This document shows positions 32,979 to 42,668 of a stretch of DNA of 64,000 nt, one piece after another. This DNA comes from Nocardia sp. NBC_01730. GTDB taxonomy: Bacteria; Actinomycetota; Actinomycetes; Mycobacteriales; Mycobacteriaceae. The notes below the pieces were generated by a model that was not told the DNA's origin, ran no database searches, and saw nothing but the letters and a program-made list of their open reading frames with translations. Made by a program: the position numbers and the translations under genes. The stretch is taken from contig NZ_CP109162.1 of assembly GCF_035920445.1 (NCBI RefSeq), positions 4,030,001 to 4,094,000 on the forward strand, given 5' to 3'. How positions within the stretch are numbered: position 1 is the stretch's first letter; every line of letters starts with the position of its first letter.

Positions 32979-33287
32979 TCGGCAACCCGACAACGAAAGC
33001 GATACCGGCACAGACGTTTACGCGTCCGCTCCAACCTGCCACTTGTCAAGACGACCACACATCAGCCGTGCGGACACTCGGCTCCATTCGGCGCAAACAA
33101 ACCGGAACTTCTCATAGGCGAGAAGAACCCGAACACGTGAGTATCCTCACCCGGAAGAACGGGCGTCCAGTCTGTTCTGTAGCGATGACGCCGAGTTCGC
33201 CATGAACTCTACTGGTGCCTGGTTCGAATCAGCGCAGAATCGGCTGGCGTTGCCGTGGTGCAGTTCGCATGCCGGAGGAGGCGCGCG
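32979..33287. other. Non-coding gap before the dioxygenase gene
   Basis: About 310 bp. The frame of the relic runs on to a stop near 33139 without recognisable features. The rest shows only the GGAGGAGG ribosome site (about 33273-33280) of the next gene. Confidence 0.5.
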
Positions 33288-34019
33288 GTGAGGGACTACT
33301 CGCAGCAGGTGCTGAGCGGCGAGGGCGACAACGATTACGCCCGTTACATGAGAACCGACGCCCTGCTCTCGCTCCAGCGGCGCCCAGAGGAGGTGCTGCA
33401 CCGCGACGAGTTGCTGTTCCAGATCGTCCACCAGTCGACCGAGTTGTGGCTGAAGCTGGCCTGCTCCGAACTGCGCGAGGCGACCGCGGGCATCCAGGAG
33501 GGTGAGCTGGACAGGGCTACCGCGCTGCTGACTCGAGCTTCGCTGGCAGTCGAACTGGTGACCGGTCAGCTGGAGATGATGCGCTACCTGTCACCGTGGG
33601 ACTTCCAGACCATTCGCACCGTGCTCGGTCACGGTTCGGGGGCTGACTCGCCAGGCTGGCTGTCGGTGCGGCGGGACAGTCGTGCTCTCGGCCAAGCCTT
33701 CACGGCGCTCGTCGAGAAGCGCGGGATCGACCTGGCCGAAACATACCGCGCCGACCGGAAGGGGGAGATCTACCGGCTGGCCGAAGCATTGATCGAATGG
33801 GACGAGCGGGTCTCGCTGTGGCGAGTGCGGCACTACAAGGTCACCACTCGTGTCATCGGCCACCAAGTCACCGGCACGCAGGGTACCCCGGTGGAGATGC
33901 TGACCAAGCTGATAGCGCACAAGTTCTTCCCCGAACTGTGGGACGTTCGCACCCACCTGACCGACACCGGGCCCATGGCTGAACCGCAGGCCGATCCCTT
34001 GCCGACCAGTTCCGTATGA
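33288..34019 (+). CDS. Tryptophan 2,3-dioxygenase-family heme enzyme
   Basis: 243 aa; GTG 33288 behind GGAGGAGG. Family marks: YARYMRTDALLSLQ, HRDELLFQIVHQSTELWLKL (distal His), YLSPWDFQTIR, and the proximal heme-His block WRVRHYKVTTRVIG, ending FFPELWDVRTHL. The usual GTGGSSG substrate loop is replaced by GTQGTPVEML, and the protein is short. It may therefore be a TDO-superfamily variant acting on a Trp derivative or peptide rather than standard TDO. The canonical reaction gives N-formylkynurenine. Overlaps the next gene (ATGA). Confidence 0.88.
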   Translation: MRDYSQQVLSGEGDNDYARYMRTDALLSLQRRPEEVLHRDELLFQIVHQSTELWLKLACSELREATAGIQEGELDRATALLTRASLAVELVTGQLEMMRYLSPWDFQTIRTVLGHGSGADSPGWLSVRRDSRALGQAFTALVEKRGIDLAETYRADRKGEIYRLAEALIEWDERVSLWRVRHYKVTTRVIGHQVTGTQGTPVEMLTKLIAHKFFPELWDVRTHLTDTGPMAEPQADPLPTSSV

Positions 34020-35158
34020 ACGTCCTTTCCGTGGTCACCCCAAAGATGTTCCGCGCGCGCTTCCCGATGCTTCGGCGGACTGTGCACCTGGCCAGCTGCA
34101 GCCTGGGAGCCCGTTCGGTGGAACTCGACCAGGCGCTGGCGCGGATGCTGGACGAGATGGCCGTCGGCGGTGCGCCGTGGGAGGTGTTCGAACACCAAGT
34201 CAGCGAGGCCCGCGATCGGTTCGCCGCGCTGATCGGGGCGCGGCCCGACCAGGTGGCCGTGGTGCCCAACGCTTCGGTCGGCGCCTACCAGGTCGCTTCC
34301 ACTCGGAACTGGCAGGCTCGCCCACGTATCGTCACCACCACGGCGGAGTTCCCCTCCATTGCCCACGTCTGGCTTGCCCAGCGCCCGTGCGGCGCCGAGG
34401 TCGTGCATGCCGCGCACTCCGTAGACAGCTATACCTCGCTGATCGACCGCAAGACCAGGCTGGTGTCGGTGCCGCTGATCGGCTACCAGGACTCGGCTCG
34501 GCTGCCGGTCGCCGATGTGGTGCAGGCCGCGCAGGCAGCCGGGGCCGAGGTCTTCGTCGACGCATATCAGGCGGTGGGCGTGGAACCGGTCGACGTCACG
34601 CGCCTGGGCTGCGACTTCCTCGTCGCCGGCACCGCGAAGTATCTGTTGGGCCTGCCCGGCCTCGCCTTTCTCTACGCCCGCTCACCCGAGCGTGCCGACC
34701 ACACACCACGCCTCACAGGCTGGTTCGGCCGGGTCGATCCGTTCGGCTTCGACCCCCATCGGCTGGATTTCCCAGCGTCTGCCGTGCGGTTCGAGACCGG
34801 CACTCCGGCGGTGCCCGCCTGCTACGCCGCCAACGCCGGGCTGCGCCTGATCGGCGAGCTGAACCTGTCCGCTGTCCGTGACCACGTGAGTCAGCTGGGC
34901 GAGCTGGCTCACGAGCAGCTGACCGAGCAGGGCGAGCGGGTGCGCACCCTGCCGCCCACACAGCGGGGCGCCCACATCGGACTGGTCGACCCCGATCCCG
35001 CGGGGCTCGGCCGCCGACTGGCCGAACGCGGGATCGCGGTCAGCCCCCGCGGCGACATCGTACGGCTGTCGTTCCACTACTACAGCGATGTCGAGGACGT
35101 CGCTTCGCTGTGCGCGGCCCTGCGCGACGACCGGCTCTCGCGAGGCAGCTTGCCCTGA
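34016..35158 (+). CDS. Class V aminotransferase-fold PLP enzyme (kynureninase-like)
   Basis: 380 aa; ATG 34016 overlaps the dioxygenase stop by 4 bp, so the two are co-translated. Fold-type I PLP enzyme with an Asp-Ala-Tyr-Gln PLP contact in EVFVDAYQAVGVEPVD and the Schiff-base Lys in FLVAGTAKYLLGLPG. Class V members include kynureninase, cysteine desulfurase and isopenicillin epimerase types. Pairing with a TDO-family protein suggests action on kynurenine or a related product, but no formamidase gene is nearby and specificity cannot be read from sequence. Confidence 0.85.
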   Translation: MNVLSVVTPKMFRARFPMLRRTVHLASCSLGARSVELDQALARMLDEMAVGGAPWEVFEHQVSEARDRFAALIGARPDQVAVVPNASVGAYQVASTRNWQARPRIVTTTAEFPSIAHVWLAQRPCGAEVVHAAHSVDSYTSLIDRKTRLVSVPLIGYQDSARLPVADVVQAAQAAGAEVFVDAYQAVGVEPVDVTRLGCDFLVAGTAKYLLGLPGLAFLYARSPERADHTPRLTGWFGRVDPFGFDPHRLDFPASAVRFETGTPAVPACYAANAGLRLIGELNLSAVRDHVSQLGELAHEQLTEQGERVRTLPPTQRGAHIGLVDPDPAGLGRRLAERGIAVSPRGDIVRLSFHYYSDVEDVASLCAALRDDRLSRGSLP

Positions 35159-35553
35159 TCCACACCGTCCCGAACCAAGTCCATGCAGTCCCGAAACCAA
35201 GCGGCAGGCTCCATGTGCACGGCTGAGTTGAGATTGTGGCTCCGCGAGGCCCGCGCTGTGCTACCGGGATTGCACGGGCCGTGGCCCTGGTTACGAAGCC
35301 GGACAACCGTTACGACTACCCGATCTACCTCGCACTCTCGCTGCTGGAACTGCCCACCGCCGACGACCCGGTGGAGCAGGCGTCCTTTGCGCCCTCTCGG
35401 TGCGACCGGCTCACGGCGCAGCTCATCGCCGACGTTCCGGCCTTCGAGCTGGCCGCGCTCGACGGGCAGACCGGACCGGTCACTTTGATCCCCGCCACCC
35501 CCGGAGCGAGTCTTACGAGCGACCGTTCGCGGCGCCGCAGGCGCTGCCAAAAA
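35159..35553. other. Gap with a coding-like remnant, no intact gene
   Basis: Between the PLP gene and the nrdE 3' end. One plus-strand frame (about 35270-35510) gives protein-like sequence (NRYDYPIYLALSLLELPTAD ... CDRLTAQLIADVPAFELAAL) but runs without a stop into the antisense of nrdE and has no start with a ribosome site. A different frame with an ATG at 35183 covers its upstream part. Probably a frame-broken, 3'-truncated relic; family unknown. Confidence 0.45.
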
Positions 35554-37743
35554 TTACAGCATGCAGGACACGCAGCCCTCGACTTCGGTTCCCTCCAAAG
35601 CCATTTGGCGCAGGCGGATGTAGTAGAGGGTCTTGATGCCCTTACGCCAGGCGTAGATTTGGGCGCGGTTCAAATCGCGGGTGGTAGCGGTGTCTTTGAA
35701 GAACAGCGTCAGCGACAGGCCTTGGTCGACGTGCTTGGTGGCCGCGGCGTAGGTGTCGATGATCTTCTCGTAGCCGATGTCGTAGGCGTCCTCGTAGTAC
35801 TCGAGGTTGTCGTTGTCCATGTAGGGCGCCGGGTAGTAGACGCGGCCGATCTTGCCTTCCTTGCGGATCTCGATCTTCGACGCCACCGGGTGGATGGAGC
35901 TGGTGGAGTGGTTGATGTAGGAGATCGAGCCGGTCGGCGGCACCGCCTGCAGGTTCTGGTTGTAGATGCCGTGCTCCATGACCGAGGCCTTCAGCGCACG
36001 CCAGTCGTCCTGGGTCGGGATGTGCACGCCCGCGTCGGCGAAGAGCTGACGGACCCGTTCGGTCTTCGGCTCCCACACCTGTTCGGTGTACTTGTCGAAG
36101 TACTCACCGCTGGCGTACTTCGATTCGGGGAACCCGCCGAAGTAGGTGCCGCGCTCCTTCGCGATCAGGTTCGAGGCCCGGATCGCGTGGTAGACAACGG
36201 TGTAGAAGTAGATGTCGGTGAAGTCGATGCCTTCTTCGGAGCCGTAGCGCACCCGCTCGCGCGCGAGGTAGCCGTGCAGGTTCATCTGCCCGAGGCCGAT
36301 GGCGTGCGAGGAGTTGTTGCCCTGCTCGATCGACGGCACCGAGTAGATGTGGGTCTGGTCCGACACCGCGGTCAGCGCCCGGATGGCCATCTCGATGGTC
36401 TGCGCGAAGTCGGGTGAGTCCATCGTCTTGGCGATGTTCAGCGAGCCGAGGTTGCACGAGATGTCCTTGCCCACCTTCGCGTAGGACAGGTCGTCGTTGA
36501 ACTCCGACGGCGTGGACACCTGGAGGATTTCCGAGCACAGGTTCGAGTGCGTGATCTTCCCCGCGATCGGGTTGGACCGGTTCACGGTGTCCTCGAACAT
36601 GATGTACGGGTAGCCGGATTCGAACTGCAGCTCGGCGATGGTCTGGAAGAACTCGCGCGCCTTGATCTTCGACTTGCGGATGCGCTTGTCGTCGACCATC
36701 TCGTGGTACTTCTCGGTGACGTCGATGTCGGCGAACGGCTTGCCGTAGATCCGCTCCACATCGTAGGGCGAGAACAGGTACATGTCCTCGTTCTTCTTTG
36801 CCAGCTCGAAGGTGATGTCCGGTATCACCACGCCGAGCGAGAGGGTCTTGATGCGGATCTTCTCGTCCGCGTTCTCCCGCTTGGTGTCCAGGAACCGGTA
36901 GATGTCCGGGTGGTGTGCGTGCAGGTACACCGCGCCCGCACCCTGCCGCGCGCCGAGCTGGTTGGCGTAGGAGAACGAGTCCTCCAGCAGCTTCATGATC
37001 GGGATGACGCCCGAGCTCTGATTCTCGATCTTCTTGATCGGCGCGCCGTGCTCGCGAATGTTGCTCAGCAGCAACGCCACACCCCCGCCGCGCTTGGACA
37101 GCTGCAGTGCGGAGTTGATCGAGCGGCCGATGGACTCCATGTTGTCCTCGATGCGCAAAAGGAAGCATGACACCGGCTCGCCGCGCTGCTTCTTGCCCGA
37201 GTTGAGGAAGGTCGGGGTAGCGGGCTGGAAACGGCCTTCGATGATCTCGTCGACCAGCTTGCTCGCCAGCGTCTCGTCACCGGCGGCGAGGGTGAGCGCG
37301 ACCATGCACACCCGATCCTCGAACCGCTCCAGGTAGCGCTTGCCGTCGAAGGTCTTCAGCGTGTACGAGGTGTAGTACTTGAACGCGCCCAGGAAGGTCG
37401 GGAACCGGAACTTCTTGGCGTACGCCTGCTTGAACAGCTTCTTGATGAACCCGCGGCTGTACTGTTCGAGAACTTCTGCCTCGTAGTAGTTCTCGTCGAT
37501 CAAGTAGTCCAGCTTCTCGTCCAGATTGTGGAAGAAGACGGTGTTCTGATTGACGTGCTGCAAAAAATACTGGTGAGCGGCTTCGCGGTCCTTGTCGAAC
37601 TGGATCTCGCCGTTCGGGCCGTACAGGTTCAGCATCGCGTTGAGGGCGTGGTAGTCCAGCACCTCGCCCGCTTCGCCGCCGCGGACCGGGGGCTGCTCTA
37701 AGCGAGCTGTTTTTCCGGCCGGCGCTGTCGTTGCTGTTGCCAA
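35554..37743 (-). CDS. nrdE: Class Ib ribonucleotide reductase large subunit NrdE
   Basis: 729 aa, near-identical in order and length to M. tuberculosis NrdE. Reduces ribonucleoside diphosphates using the NrdF radical and NrdH. Visible signatures: [20 protein letters not shown] at the N-terminus, EPVSCFLLR (active-site Cys), NLCSEILQ, the [12 protein letters not shown] region, and the C-terminal GCVSCML thiol tail that accepts electrons from NrdH. TTG at 37743 is the only start giving a normal N-terminus. It overlaps nrdI by 46 bp, pointing to translational coupling. Confidence 0.97.
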   Translation of the reverse strand: MATATTAPAGKTARLEQPPVRGGEAGEVLDYHALNAMLNLYGPNGEIQFDKDREAAHQYFLQHVNQNTVFFHNLDEKLDYLIDENYYEAEVLEQYSRGFIKKLFKQAYAKKFRFPTFLGAFKYYTSYTLKTFDGKRYLERFEDRVCMVALTLAAGDETLASKLVDEIIEGRFQPATPTFLNSGKKQRGEPVSCFLLRIEDNMESIGRSINSALQLSKRGGGVALLLSNIREHGAPIKKIENQSSGVIPIMKLLEDSFSYANQLGARQGAGAVYLHAHHPDIYRFLDTKRENADEKIRIKTLSLGVVIPDITFELAKKNEDMYLFSPYDVERIYGKPFADIDVTEKYHEMVDDKRIRKSKIKAREFFQTIAELQFESGYPYIMFEDTVNRSNPIAGKITHSNLCSEILQVSTPSEFNDDLSYAKVGKDISCNLGSLNIAKTMDSPDFAQTIEMAIRALTAVSDQTHIYSVPSIEQGNNSSHAIGLGQMNLHGYLARERVRYGSEEGIDFTDIYFYTVVYHAIRASNLIAKERGTYFGGFPESKYASGEYFDKYTEQVWEPKTERVRQLFADAGVHIPTQDDWRALKASVMEHGIYNQNLQAVPPTGSISYINHSTSSIHPVASKIEIRKEGKIGRVYYPAPYMDNDNLEYYEDAYDIGYEKIIDTYAAATKHVDQGLSLTLFFKDTATTRDLNRAQIYAWRKGIKTLYYIRLRQMALEGTEVEGCVSCML

Positions 37744-38159
37744 AACAATCCCAATCCCTCGCGGACGCGTTCGACGTCCTCAGCGGTTCCCATGAGTTCG
37801 AAGCGATACAGGTACGGCACCCCGCACTTGCGCGAGATCACCTCGCCCGCAAAGCAATAGGTATCGCCGAAGTTCGTGTTGCCCGCCGCGATGACACCGC
37901 GCAGCAGCGCGCGGTTGTGCGGATCGTTGAGGAACTTGGCGACCTGCCGCGGCACGAAATCCTTGTCGGAACGGTGGCCCCCCAGTACGTGCCGACCGCC
38001 CCCGTAGGTGGGGACGATCAGCACGTACGGTTCGTCTACGCGCAGCGAATCGGCGGTGTGCAGTGGTATGCGAGTCGCCGGGAAACCCAGCTTCTCGACG
38101 AAACGATGTGTGTTCTCCGAGGCGCTGGAGAAGTAGACCAACGCCGCCCCTTCGGACAT
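37698..38159 (-). CDS. nrdI: NrdI flavodoxin-like protein
   Basis: 153 aa; ATG 38159 with GAGGAGG. A flavodoxin fold that supplies oxidant to assemble the Mn-tyrosyl cofactor of NrdF. Phosphate-binding loop [16 protein letters not shown] at the N-terminus, then VPTYGGGRH and [13 protein letters not shown] are characteristic. Lies between nrdH and nrdE in the usual nrdHIE order. Confidence 0.96.
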   Translation of the reverse strand: MSEGAALVYFSSASENTHRFVEKLGFPATRIPLHTADSLRVDEPYVLIVPTYGGGRHVLGGHRSDKDFVPRQVAKFLNDPHNRALLRGVIAAGNTNFGDTYCFAGEVISRKCGVPYLYRFELMGTAEDVERVREGLGLFWQQQRQRRPEKQLA

Positions 38160-38232
38160 GGTCGACTTCCTCCTCTCCGGAGTACCGGGCAGTGGACCGT
38201 CCGGCATTCGCCCTCGGACGAAACGGAAGCGG

Positions 38233-38466
38233 TCAGGCCGCCACGGTCGCGAGTGACTTGATGCGGTCGGGCCGGAAGCCGGACCAGTGCTCGTCACCGG
38301 CCACCACGACCGGCGCCTGTAGGTACCCGAGGGCCATGACGTAGTCGCGCGCCTCGTCGCTCACGGAGATGTCGACGACCTCATAGTCCACCCCGGCCTT
38401 GTCGAGGGCCTTGTAGGTGGCGTTGCACTGGACGCAAGCGGGCTTGGTGTACACGGTGACGGTCAT
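38233..38466 (-). CDS. nrdH: Glutaredoxin-like NrdH
   Basis: 77 aa; ATG 38466 with GAGAGGGAC. Electron donor for NrdE, reduced by thioredoxin reductase. Active site CVQC in [18 protein letters not shown], and the C-terminal WSGFRPDRI motif typical of NrdH. First gene of nrdHIE. Confidence 0.97.
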   Translation of the reverse strand: MTVTVYTKPACVQCNATYKALDKAGVDYEVVDISVSDEARDYVMALGYLQAPVVVAGDEHWSGFRPDRIKSLATVAA

Positions 38467-38662
38467 TGATGTCCCTCTCTCCTTGTGATCCACAGCCTGT
38501 GATCCGTATGCCGATCGTTTGAGCGACCTGCAAGCAGTCGCTAGTGATGCACGATCCGACCTATGCTGCGCAAACTCCTGGATCGGGTCTCGAATCCCCT
38601 GATCAGCCACGTGTGGCCGACTCGTTCCGAGCGAGGTCTCTTGCCGTCTTCCAGTACCGAAG

Positions 38663-38710
38663 ACACTACACCTAGTGGCCGACAGATTCATCCAACACGA
38701 CATGTAGCGA
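38663..38710 (-). promoter_or_regulatory. Tandem NrdR boxes upstream of nrdHIE
   Basis: A perfect palindrome CACTA-CACC-TAGTG at 38664-38677 and a weaker copy, CACGA-CATG-TAGCG at 38696-38709. They begin 32 bp apart, matching the pair before nrdF. About 200 bp upstream of nrdH. Confidence 0.7.
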
Positions 38711-38834
38711 GTCACACCGATGGAATTCCAACGGGAGAAGTCCCAGGACGCTCGATTCACAACTCGACACAACAGTGACACAGATCACAATTTGGCCACA
38801 TAGCTTACTTTCAGCAAACTTCCTGGTGCACGGA

Positions 38835-38868
38835 GAGGGCCACCGCTACTCCGGTAGCGGTGGCCCTC
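38835..38868 (-). terminator. Strong hairpin downstream of the FMN reductase gene
   Basis: Perfect 15-bp stem (38835-38849 with 38854-38868, arms GAGGGCCACCGCTAC / GTAGCGGTGGCCCTC) and a TCCG loop, 21 nt beyond the FMN reductase stop. No T-run follows on either strand. The hairpin lies between the 3' end of FMN reductase and the nrdH upstream region. Confidence 0.75.
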
Positions 38869-38889
38869 GCTCGAGACCGGACGTGGAGC

Positions 38890-39516
38890 TTACACGGACG
38901 CCAGTTCGCCGCGCGCCGCCTCGACCAGTTCGCGCACCGTGGCCGCCAACTCGGTCAGCGCCTCGGCGTCCTCGCGCGGATGCGCGGCACCGAACCGCTC
39001 GCCGACGACACCGAAGTGCAGGTGCGCGGACTCCACCACGCGAGCACCTGCGACGCCGAGCGCCTTGACCGCGTCGCCGTGCGCCCATTGGGCGGCGTTC
39101 GGGCTGATCGACGCGCTGACAACAGCGGAAGGCCTGTCCTTGATGGCGCCCGCACCATAAGGGCGCGAGGCCCAGTCGATGGCATTCTTCAGCACCGCCG
39201 ACAACGTGCCGTTGTATTCCGGAGTCACCACGAGCAGGCCGTCGGCCGCGGCGACCGCCTCGCGCAGCGCCTGGGCGGCGGCAGGAACCGAACCGGGGAC
39301 ATCGATGTCTTCGTTATAGAACGGGATGTCACCGAGACCTTCATAAATGGTGACCTCGACGCCCTCGGGGGCGGTCTGCGCGGAGGCCTCGGCGAGCTGC
39401 CGGTTGATCGAGGCGGCACGAAGGCTACCGACGAGGGCGAGGATGCGGGTCTGGCTCCCGGCTTCGCCGGGGCCAAAGGCCACTGTGTTGATGATTCGAT
39501 CGCTTCGCTCACTCAT
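38890..39516 (-). CDS. NADPH-dependent FMN reductase-family flavoprotein
   Basis: 208 aa; ATG 39516 with AGGAG. Flavodoxin-like fold with FMN phosphate loop GSLRAASINRQLAE and the TPEYNGTLSAVLKNAIDW motif of the FMN_red family (quinone/chromate/azo reductases). Matches the M. tuberculosis position Rv3054c beside nrdH. Divergent from a TetR gene with palindromic operators in between, so probably repressed by it. Confidence 0.92.
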   Translation of the reverse strand: MSERSDRIINTVAFGPGEAGSQTRILALVGSLRAASINRQLAEASAQTAPEGVEVTIYEGLGDIPFYNEDIDVPGSVPAAAQALREAVAAADGLLVVTPEYNGTLSAVLKNAIDWASRPYGAGAIKDRPSAVVSASISPNAAQWAHGDAVKALGVAGARVVESAHLHFGVVGERFGAAHPREDAEALTELAATVRELVEAARGELASV

Positions 39517-39547
39517 GACGACTCCTGGTGTACTGAATGTGGTGTCC

Positions 39548-39582
39548 GAACGTTCAACACACATCAACCGGACCATGGTCCG
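39548..39582. promoter_or_regulatory. Palindromic operators between FMN reductase and TetR genes
   Basis: GAACGTTC (39548-39555) and a perfect 14-bp palindrome CGGACCATGGTCCG (39569-39582) in the 87-bp divergent gap; likely binding sites of the TetR protein encoded alongside. Confidence 0.6.
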
Positions 39583-39603
39583 ATTACTTCCCGCGGAGTA
39601 TGC

Positions 39604-40263
39604 GTGAGCGCTGTGAACTACCCCACATCCGACAGGCCGGCACCCGGCGAGCGCCGACTGCTCGGCGTCGGCGCTCCACTGCCCGGCCCTGCGGGGCCAA
39701 CCGAGCGCGCGGACGCGGCGCGCAACCGGCAGCTCCTGCTGGACGCGGCACAAGAGCTGGTGCGCGAGCAGGGCGTAGACAGTCTCACCATGGACGCGCT
39801 GGCCAAGCGCGCCGGGGTCGGCAAGGGCACGGTGTTCCGCCGGTTCGGCAGCAGGTCAGGCCTGATGCACGCGCTGCTGGACCACTCAGAGCGGAAGAAC
39901 CAGGAAGCGTTCATGTTCGGGCCGCCGCCACTCGGCCCCGGCGCGGCACCGGTCGAACGGCTGGTCGCCTTCGGGCGGGAGCGGCTCCTGCATCTCGAGG
40001 TGGAAGGCGAGCTGCACCGTGCGGCAGAGATCGGCGAGGCCGGGGACCGCTATTCCGGCGCGCCCTACGGACTACTGCGCGCCCACGTGGCCATGCTGCT
40101 GCGCCAGGCCGACGCGCAGGGTGAGATTCCGCTGATCGTCGACTCGCTGCTGGCCGCGCTCGGCGCGGCGCTCGTCATGCACCAGATGCATGTCCAGGGC
40201 TACACCCGCGAACAGATCGGCGACAACTGGGAGACGTTCGTTCGGCGCGTCGTCACCGGGTGA
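39604..40263 (+). CDS. TetR-family transcriptional regulator
   Basis: 219 aa; GTG 39604 with GCGGAG 7 nt upstream (GTG 39613 is the alternative). After a ~35-residue Pro-rich leader, the HTH reads [39 protein letters not shown]. Ligand domain shows no recognisable specificity. Corresponds to Rv3055 by position. Likely represses the divergent FMN reductase and itself. Confidence 0.9.
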   Translation: MSAVNYPTSDRPAPGERRLLGVGAPLPGPAGPTERADAARNRQLLLDAAQELVREQGVDSLTMDALAKRAGVGKGTVFRRFGSRSGLMHALLDHSERKNQEAFMFGPPPLGPGAAPVERLVAFGRERLLHLEVEGELHRAAEIGEAGDRYSGAPYGLLRAHVAMLLRQADAQGEIPLIVDSLLAALGAALVMHQMHVQGYTREQIGDNWETFVRRVVTG

Positions 40264-40285
40264 ATCGCCAGTAGACTCGAGCGCC

Positions 40286-41113
40286 ATGCGGAACCTGCGC
40301 GAACAGATCATCACCGAATTGGGCGTCCAGCCGAGCATCGAACCGAAGACCGAGGTGCGGCGCCGCGTCGATTTTCTCAAGGATTATCTGAACGCCACTC
40401 CCGCACGTGGTTTTGTCCTCGGCATCAGCGGCGGGCAGGACAGCGCGCTCACCGGACGGCTCTGCCAGCTCGCGGTCGAGGAGCTGCGCGCCGACAGTGT
40501 GGACGCGACCTTCCTTGCCGTCCGGCTTCCCTACGGCGTGCAGGCCGACGAGGCCGACGCCCGGATCGCGCTGGAATTCATCCAGCCGGATCGGTCCGTC
40601 GCGGTGAACGTCCGCCCCAGCGCGAACGCGGTGGCCGCCGAGGCGGCGGCGGCACTTCCGGCGGCCAAGCTGCGTGATTTCGTGCGGGGCAACATCAAAG
40701 CCCGTGAGCGCATGGTGATCCAGTACGCGCTGGCCGGCCAGGAGAACCTCCTGGTCGTCGGCACCGACCACGCGGCAGAGGCGGTCACCGGCTTCTTCAC
40801 CAAGTACGGCGACGGCGGCGTCGACCTGACGCCGCTCACCGGCCTCACCAAGCGTCAGGGTGCGGCGCTGCTGCAGGAACTGGGCGCACCCGCCAGTATC
40901 TGGTCCAAGGTCCCCACCGCCGATCTCGAGGACGACCGGCCTGCACTGCCCGACGAGGAAGCGCTCGGTCTGCGCTACAGCGAAATCGACGACTACCTCG
41001 AGGGCGAAGACGTGACGCCGGAAGTCGCGGCCAAGGTCGAAGCGATCTTCCTGAACACACGGCACAAGCGCACAGTCCCGGTCACACCGCTGGACACCTG
41101 GTGGCGTTCATAG
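40286..41113 (+). CDS. nadE: NH3-dependent NAD+ synthetase NadE
   Basis: 275 aa, the short ammonia-dependent form without a glutaminase domain. Makes NAD+ from deamido-NAD+, ATP and ammonia. ATP-pyrophosphatase loop [34 protein letters not shown] and the C-terminal [15 protein letters not shown] are diagnostic. ATG 40286 lies 22 bp after the TetR stop, with no clear ribosome site; TAGACT 10 nt upstream could be a -10 for a near-leaderless message. Confidence 0.96.
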   Translation: MRNLREQIITELGVQPSIEPKTEVRRRVDFLKDYLNATPARGFVLGISGGQDSALTGRLCQLAVEELRADSVDATFLAVRLPYGVQADEADARIALEFIQPDRSVAVNVRPSANAVAAEAAAALPAAKLRDFVRGNIKARERMVIQYALAGQENLLVVGTDHAAEAVTGFFTKYGDGGVDLTPLTGLTKRQGAALLQELGAPASIWSKVPTADLEDDRPALPDEEALGLRYSEIDDYLEGEDVTPEVAAKVEAIFLNTRHKRTVPVTPLDTWWRS

Positions 41114-41201
41114 CCGCGGGGCCGGTCCGTGGACATGCCGGGAAGAACTAGCTCCAGCGCTCGTCCGGGGAGCAGCACGCAGACAGCTGGTCGCCGCGTA
41201 A

Positions 41202-41444
41202 CTATCCGCCCGCGAAGGGCGGAAGCACGTCCACCTGGGGGCTCAGCGCGACACCGGGGTCGCGGGTGAGTTCGTCGCCGATCAGATAAGCGCAGACCGA
41301 CAGCATCTTGTCCAGGTCGGGGCCGTAGGAGGCGGACAAGGTGGCGCGTAGATCGGCGATCGTGGCGCCGGCCGGGAATTCGAGGGTCTCGTGGTCCTTG
41401 CCGACGGCGTCGGCGATGGCGGCGAAGTATCGGATCTCAACCAC
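41202..41444 (-). CDS. moaD: Molybdopterin synthase small subunit MoaD
   Basis: 80 aa ubiquitin-like sulfur carrier ending in the required Gly-Gly (LPPFAGG). Starts at GTG 41444 behind GGGAG, overlapping the moaA stop by 8 bp. With MoaE (opposite arm of the cluster) it forms molybdopterin synthase. Confidence 0.93.
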   Translation of the reverse strand: MVEIRYFAAIADAVGKDHETLEFPAGATIADLRATLSASYGPDLDKMLSVCAYLIGDELTRDPGVALSPQVDVLPPFAGG

Positions 41445-42495
41445 CGATGGCTCCCATCGTCCGTTCCGGGGGGACGAACCCTTCGGCGTCGATGCCGTGG
41501 CCTGCCCATTTGTTCCACATCGCACCACGCCACAGGGTTGCGAGCTCGTCGTCGTCGGCGCCGGAACGCAGTGCCTGGCGCAGGTCGAACTCCTGATCGC
41601 TGAACAGGCAGGAGCGCAGCATGCCGTCCGCGGTGAGCCGGGTGCGGTCGCAGGTGTCGCAGAACTTGCGGGTGACCGTCGCGATGATCCCGACGGTCGC
41701 GGGGCCGCCGTCGACCAACCACTTCTCCGCGGGCGCCGACGGATCGGCCCGGCCCACCGCGGTGAGTTCGAACCGGCCGCCGAGCATGTCGAGCAGCTCA
41801 GCGGCGGTGACCATGTTGGCACGAGCCCACTCGTGGTCGGCGTCCAGCGGCATCTCCTCGATGAACCGCAGCTCGCAATTCTCGTCCAGGCACCACTGCA
41901 GCAGATCCGACGCGCCCGACAGGGTTTCGCGCATCAGCACGGCGTTCACCTTGACCGGCACCAGTCCGGCCTGCCGTGCGGCGCGGATACCCGCCAACGT
42001 GGAGTCGAGGCGGTCTCGCCGGGTCAGCCGCGCGAAGCCGACCCGGTCGACGGTGTCCAGCGACACGTTCACCCGGTGTAGCCCGGCGGCGGCGAGCGCG
42101 CGGGCACGGTGCTCCAGCCCGACGCCGTTGGTGGTCATGGCCAGCGGGATGTGCGGAACCTGTTCGTGGCATCCGGCGATAATCTGCTCCAGGTCGCGGC
42201 GCATGAGCGGCTCACCTCCGGTGAAGCGGACCTCCCGCACCCCCAGCTCGCGGACCGCGAGGCCGACCAGCCGCACAATCTCGTCCACGGTGAGCAACTC
42301 ATTTCGGGGAATCTCCGGCAGCCCCTCCTCCGGCATGCAGTACGTACAGCGCAGCGAGCACTTCTCGGTGATGGAGACGCGCAGATCGCGGGCGACGCGG
42401 CCGAACCGATCCAGCAAGTAGGGCGTGTCGGGGCGGCCGTCGAGCGAGGGACGCCCCGAACGCACGACGGGAATCCCGACCTCGACCAGAGTCAC
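41437..42495 (-). CDS. moaA: GTP 3',8-cyclase MoaA
   Basis: 352 aa radical-SAM enzyme starting Moco synthesis. N-terminal cluster motif [10 protein letters not shown], the [11 protein letters not shown] motif, and the C-terminal second cluster [21 protein letters not shown] 42495 was chosen: CATAAT lies just upstream (about 42502-42507) and no ribosome site is present, so the message may be leaderless. A longer frame to 42555 is less likely. The C-terminus ends GAIGG, as needed for MoaA activity. Confidence 0.96.
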   Translation of the reverse strand: MTLVEVGIPVVRSGRPSLDGRPDTPYLLDRFGRVARDLRVSITEKCSLRCTYCMPEEGLPEIPRNELLTVDEIVRLVGLAVRELGVREVRFTGGEPLMRRDLEQIIAGCHEQVPHIPLAMTTNGVGLEHRARALAAAGLHRVNVSLDTVDRVGFARLTRRDRLDSTLAGIRAARQAGLVPVKVNAVLMRETLSGASDLLQWCLDENCELRFIEEMPLDADHEWARANMVTAAELLDMLGGRFELTAVGRADPSAPAEKWLVDGGPATVGIIATVTRKFCDTCDRTRLTADGMLRSCLFSDQEFDLRQALRSGADDDELATLWRGAMWNKWAGHGIDAEGFVPPERTMGAIGG

Positions 42496-42668
42496 ATGTC
42501 CATTATGACGGCCTGCCGGGAATCGCCGACGGCGCAAGGTACCGAAATCGCTCACGGTAGCGGGGCGGCGAGTGTGCGCTTCGCACCAGCAGGCAGACCC
42601 GGATCACCAGGCCGGTGCACGTCGGCGGAGGCGGAAAGCCCCTGGCATACGGCGTTAGGCTGACTCGC

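Noticed and set aside
33231..33240. GGTTCGAATC, identical to a tRNA T-loop
   Set aside because: The flanking bases do not form a T-stem, and no acceptor or anticodon arms are present nearby.
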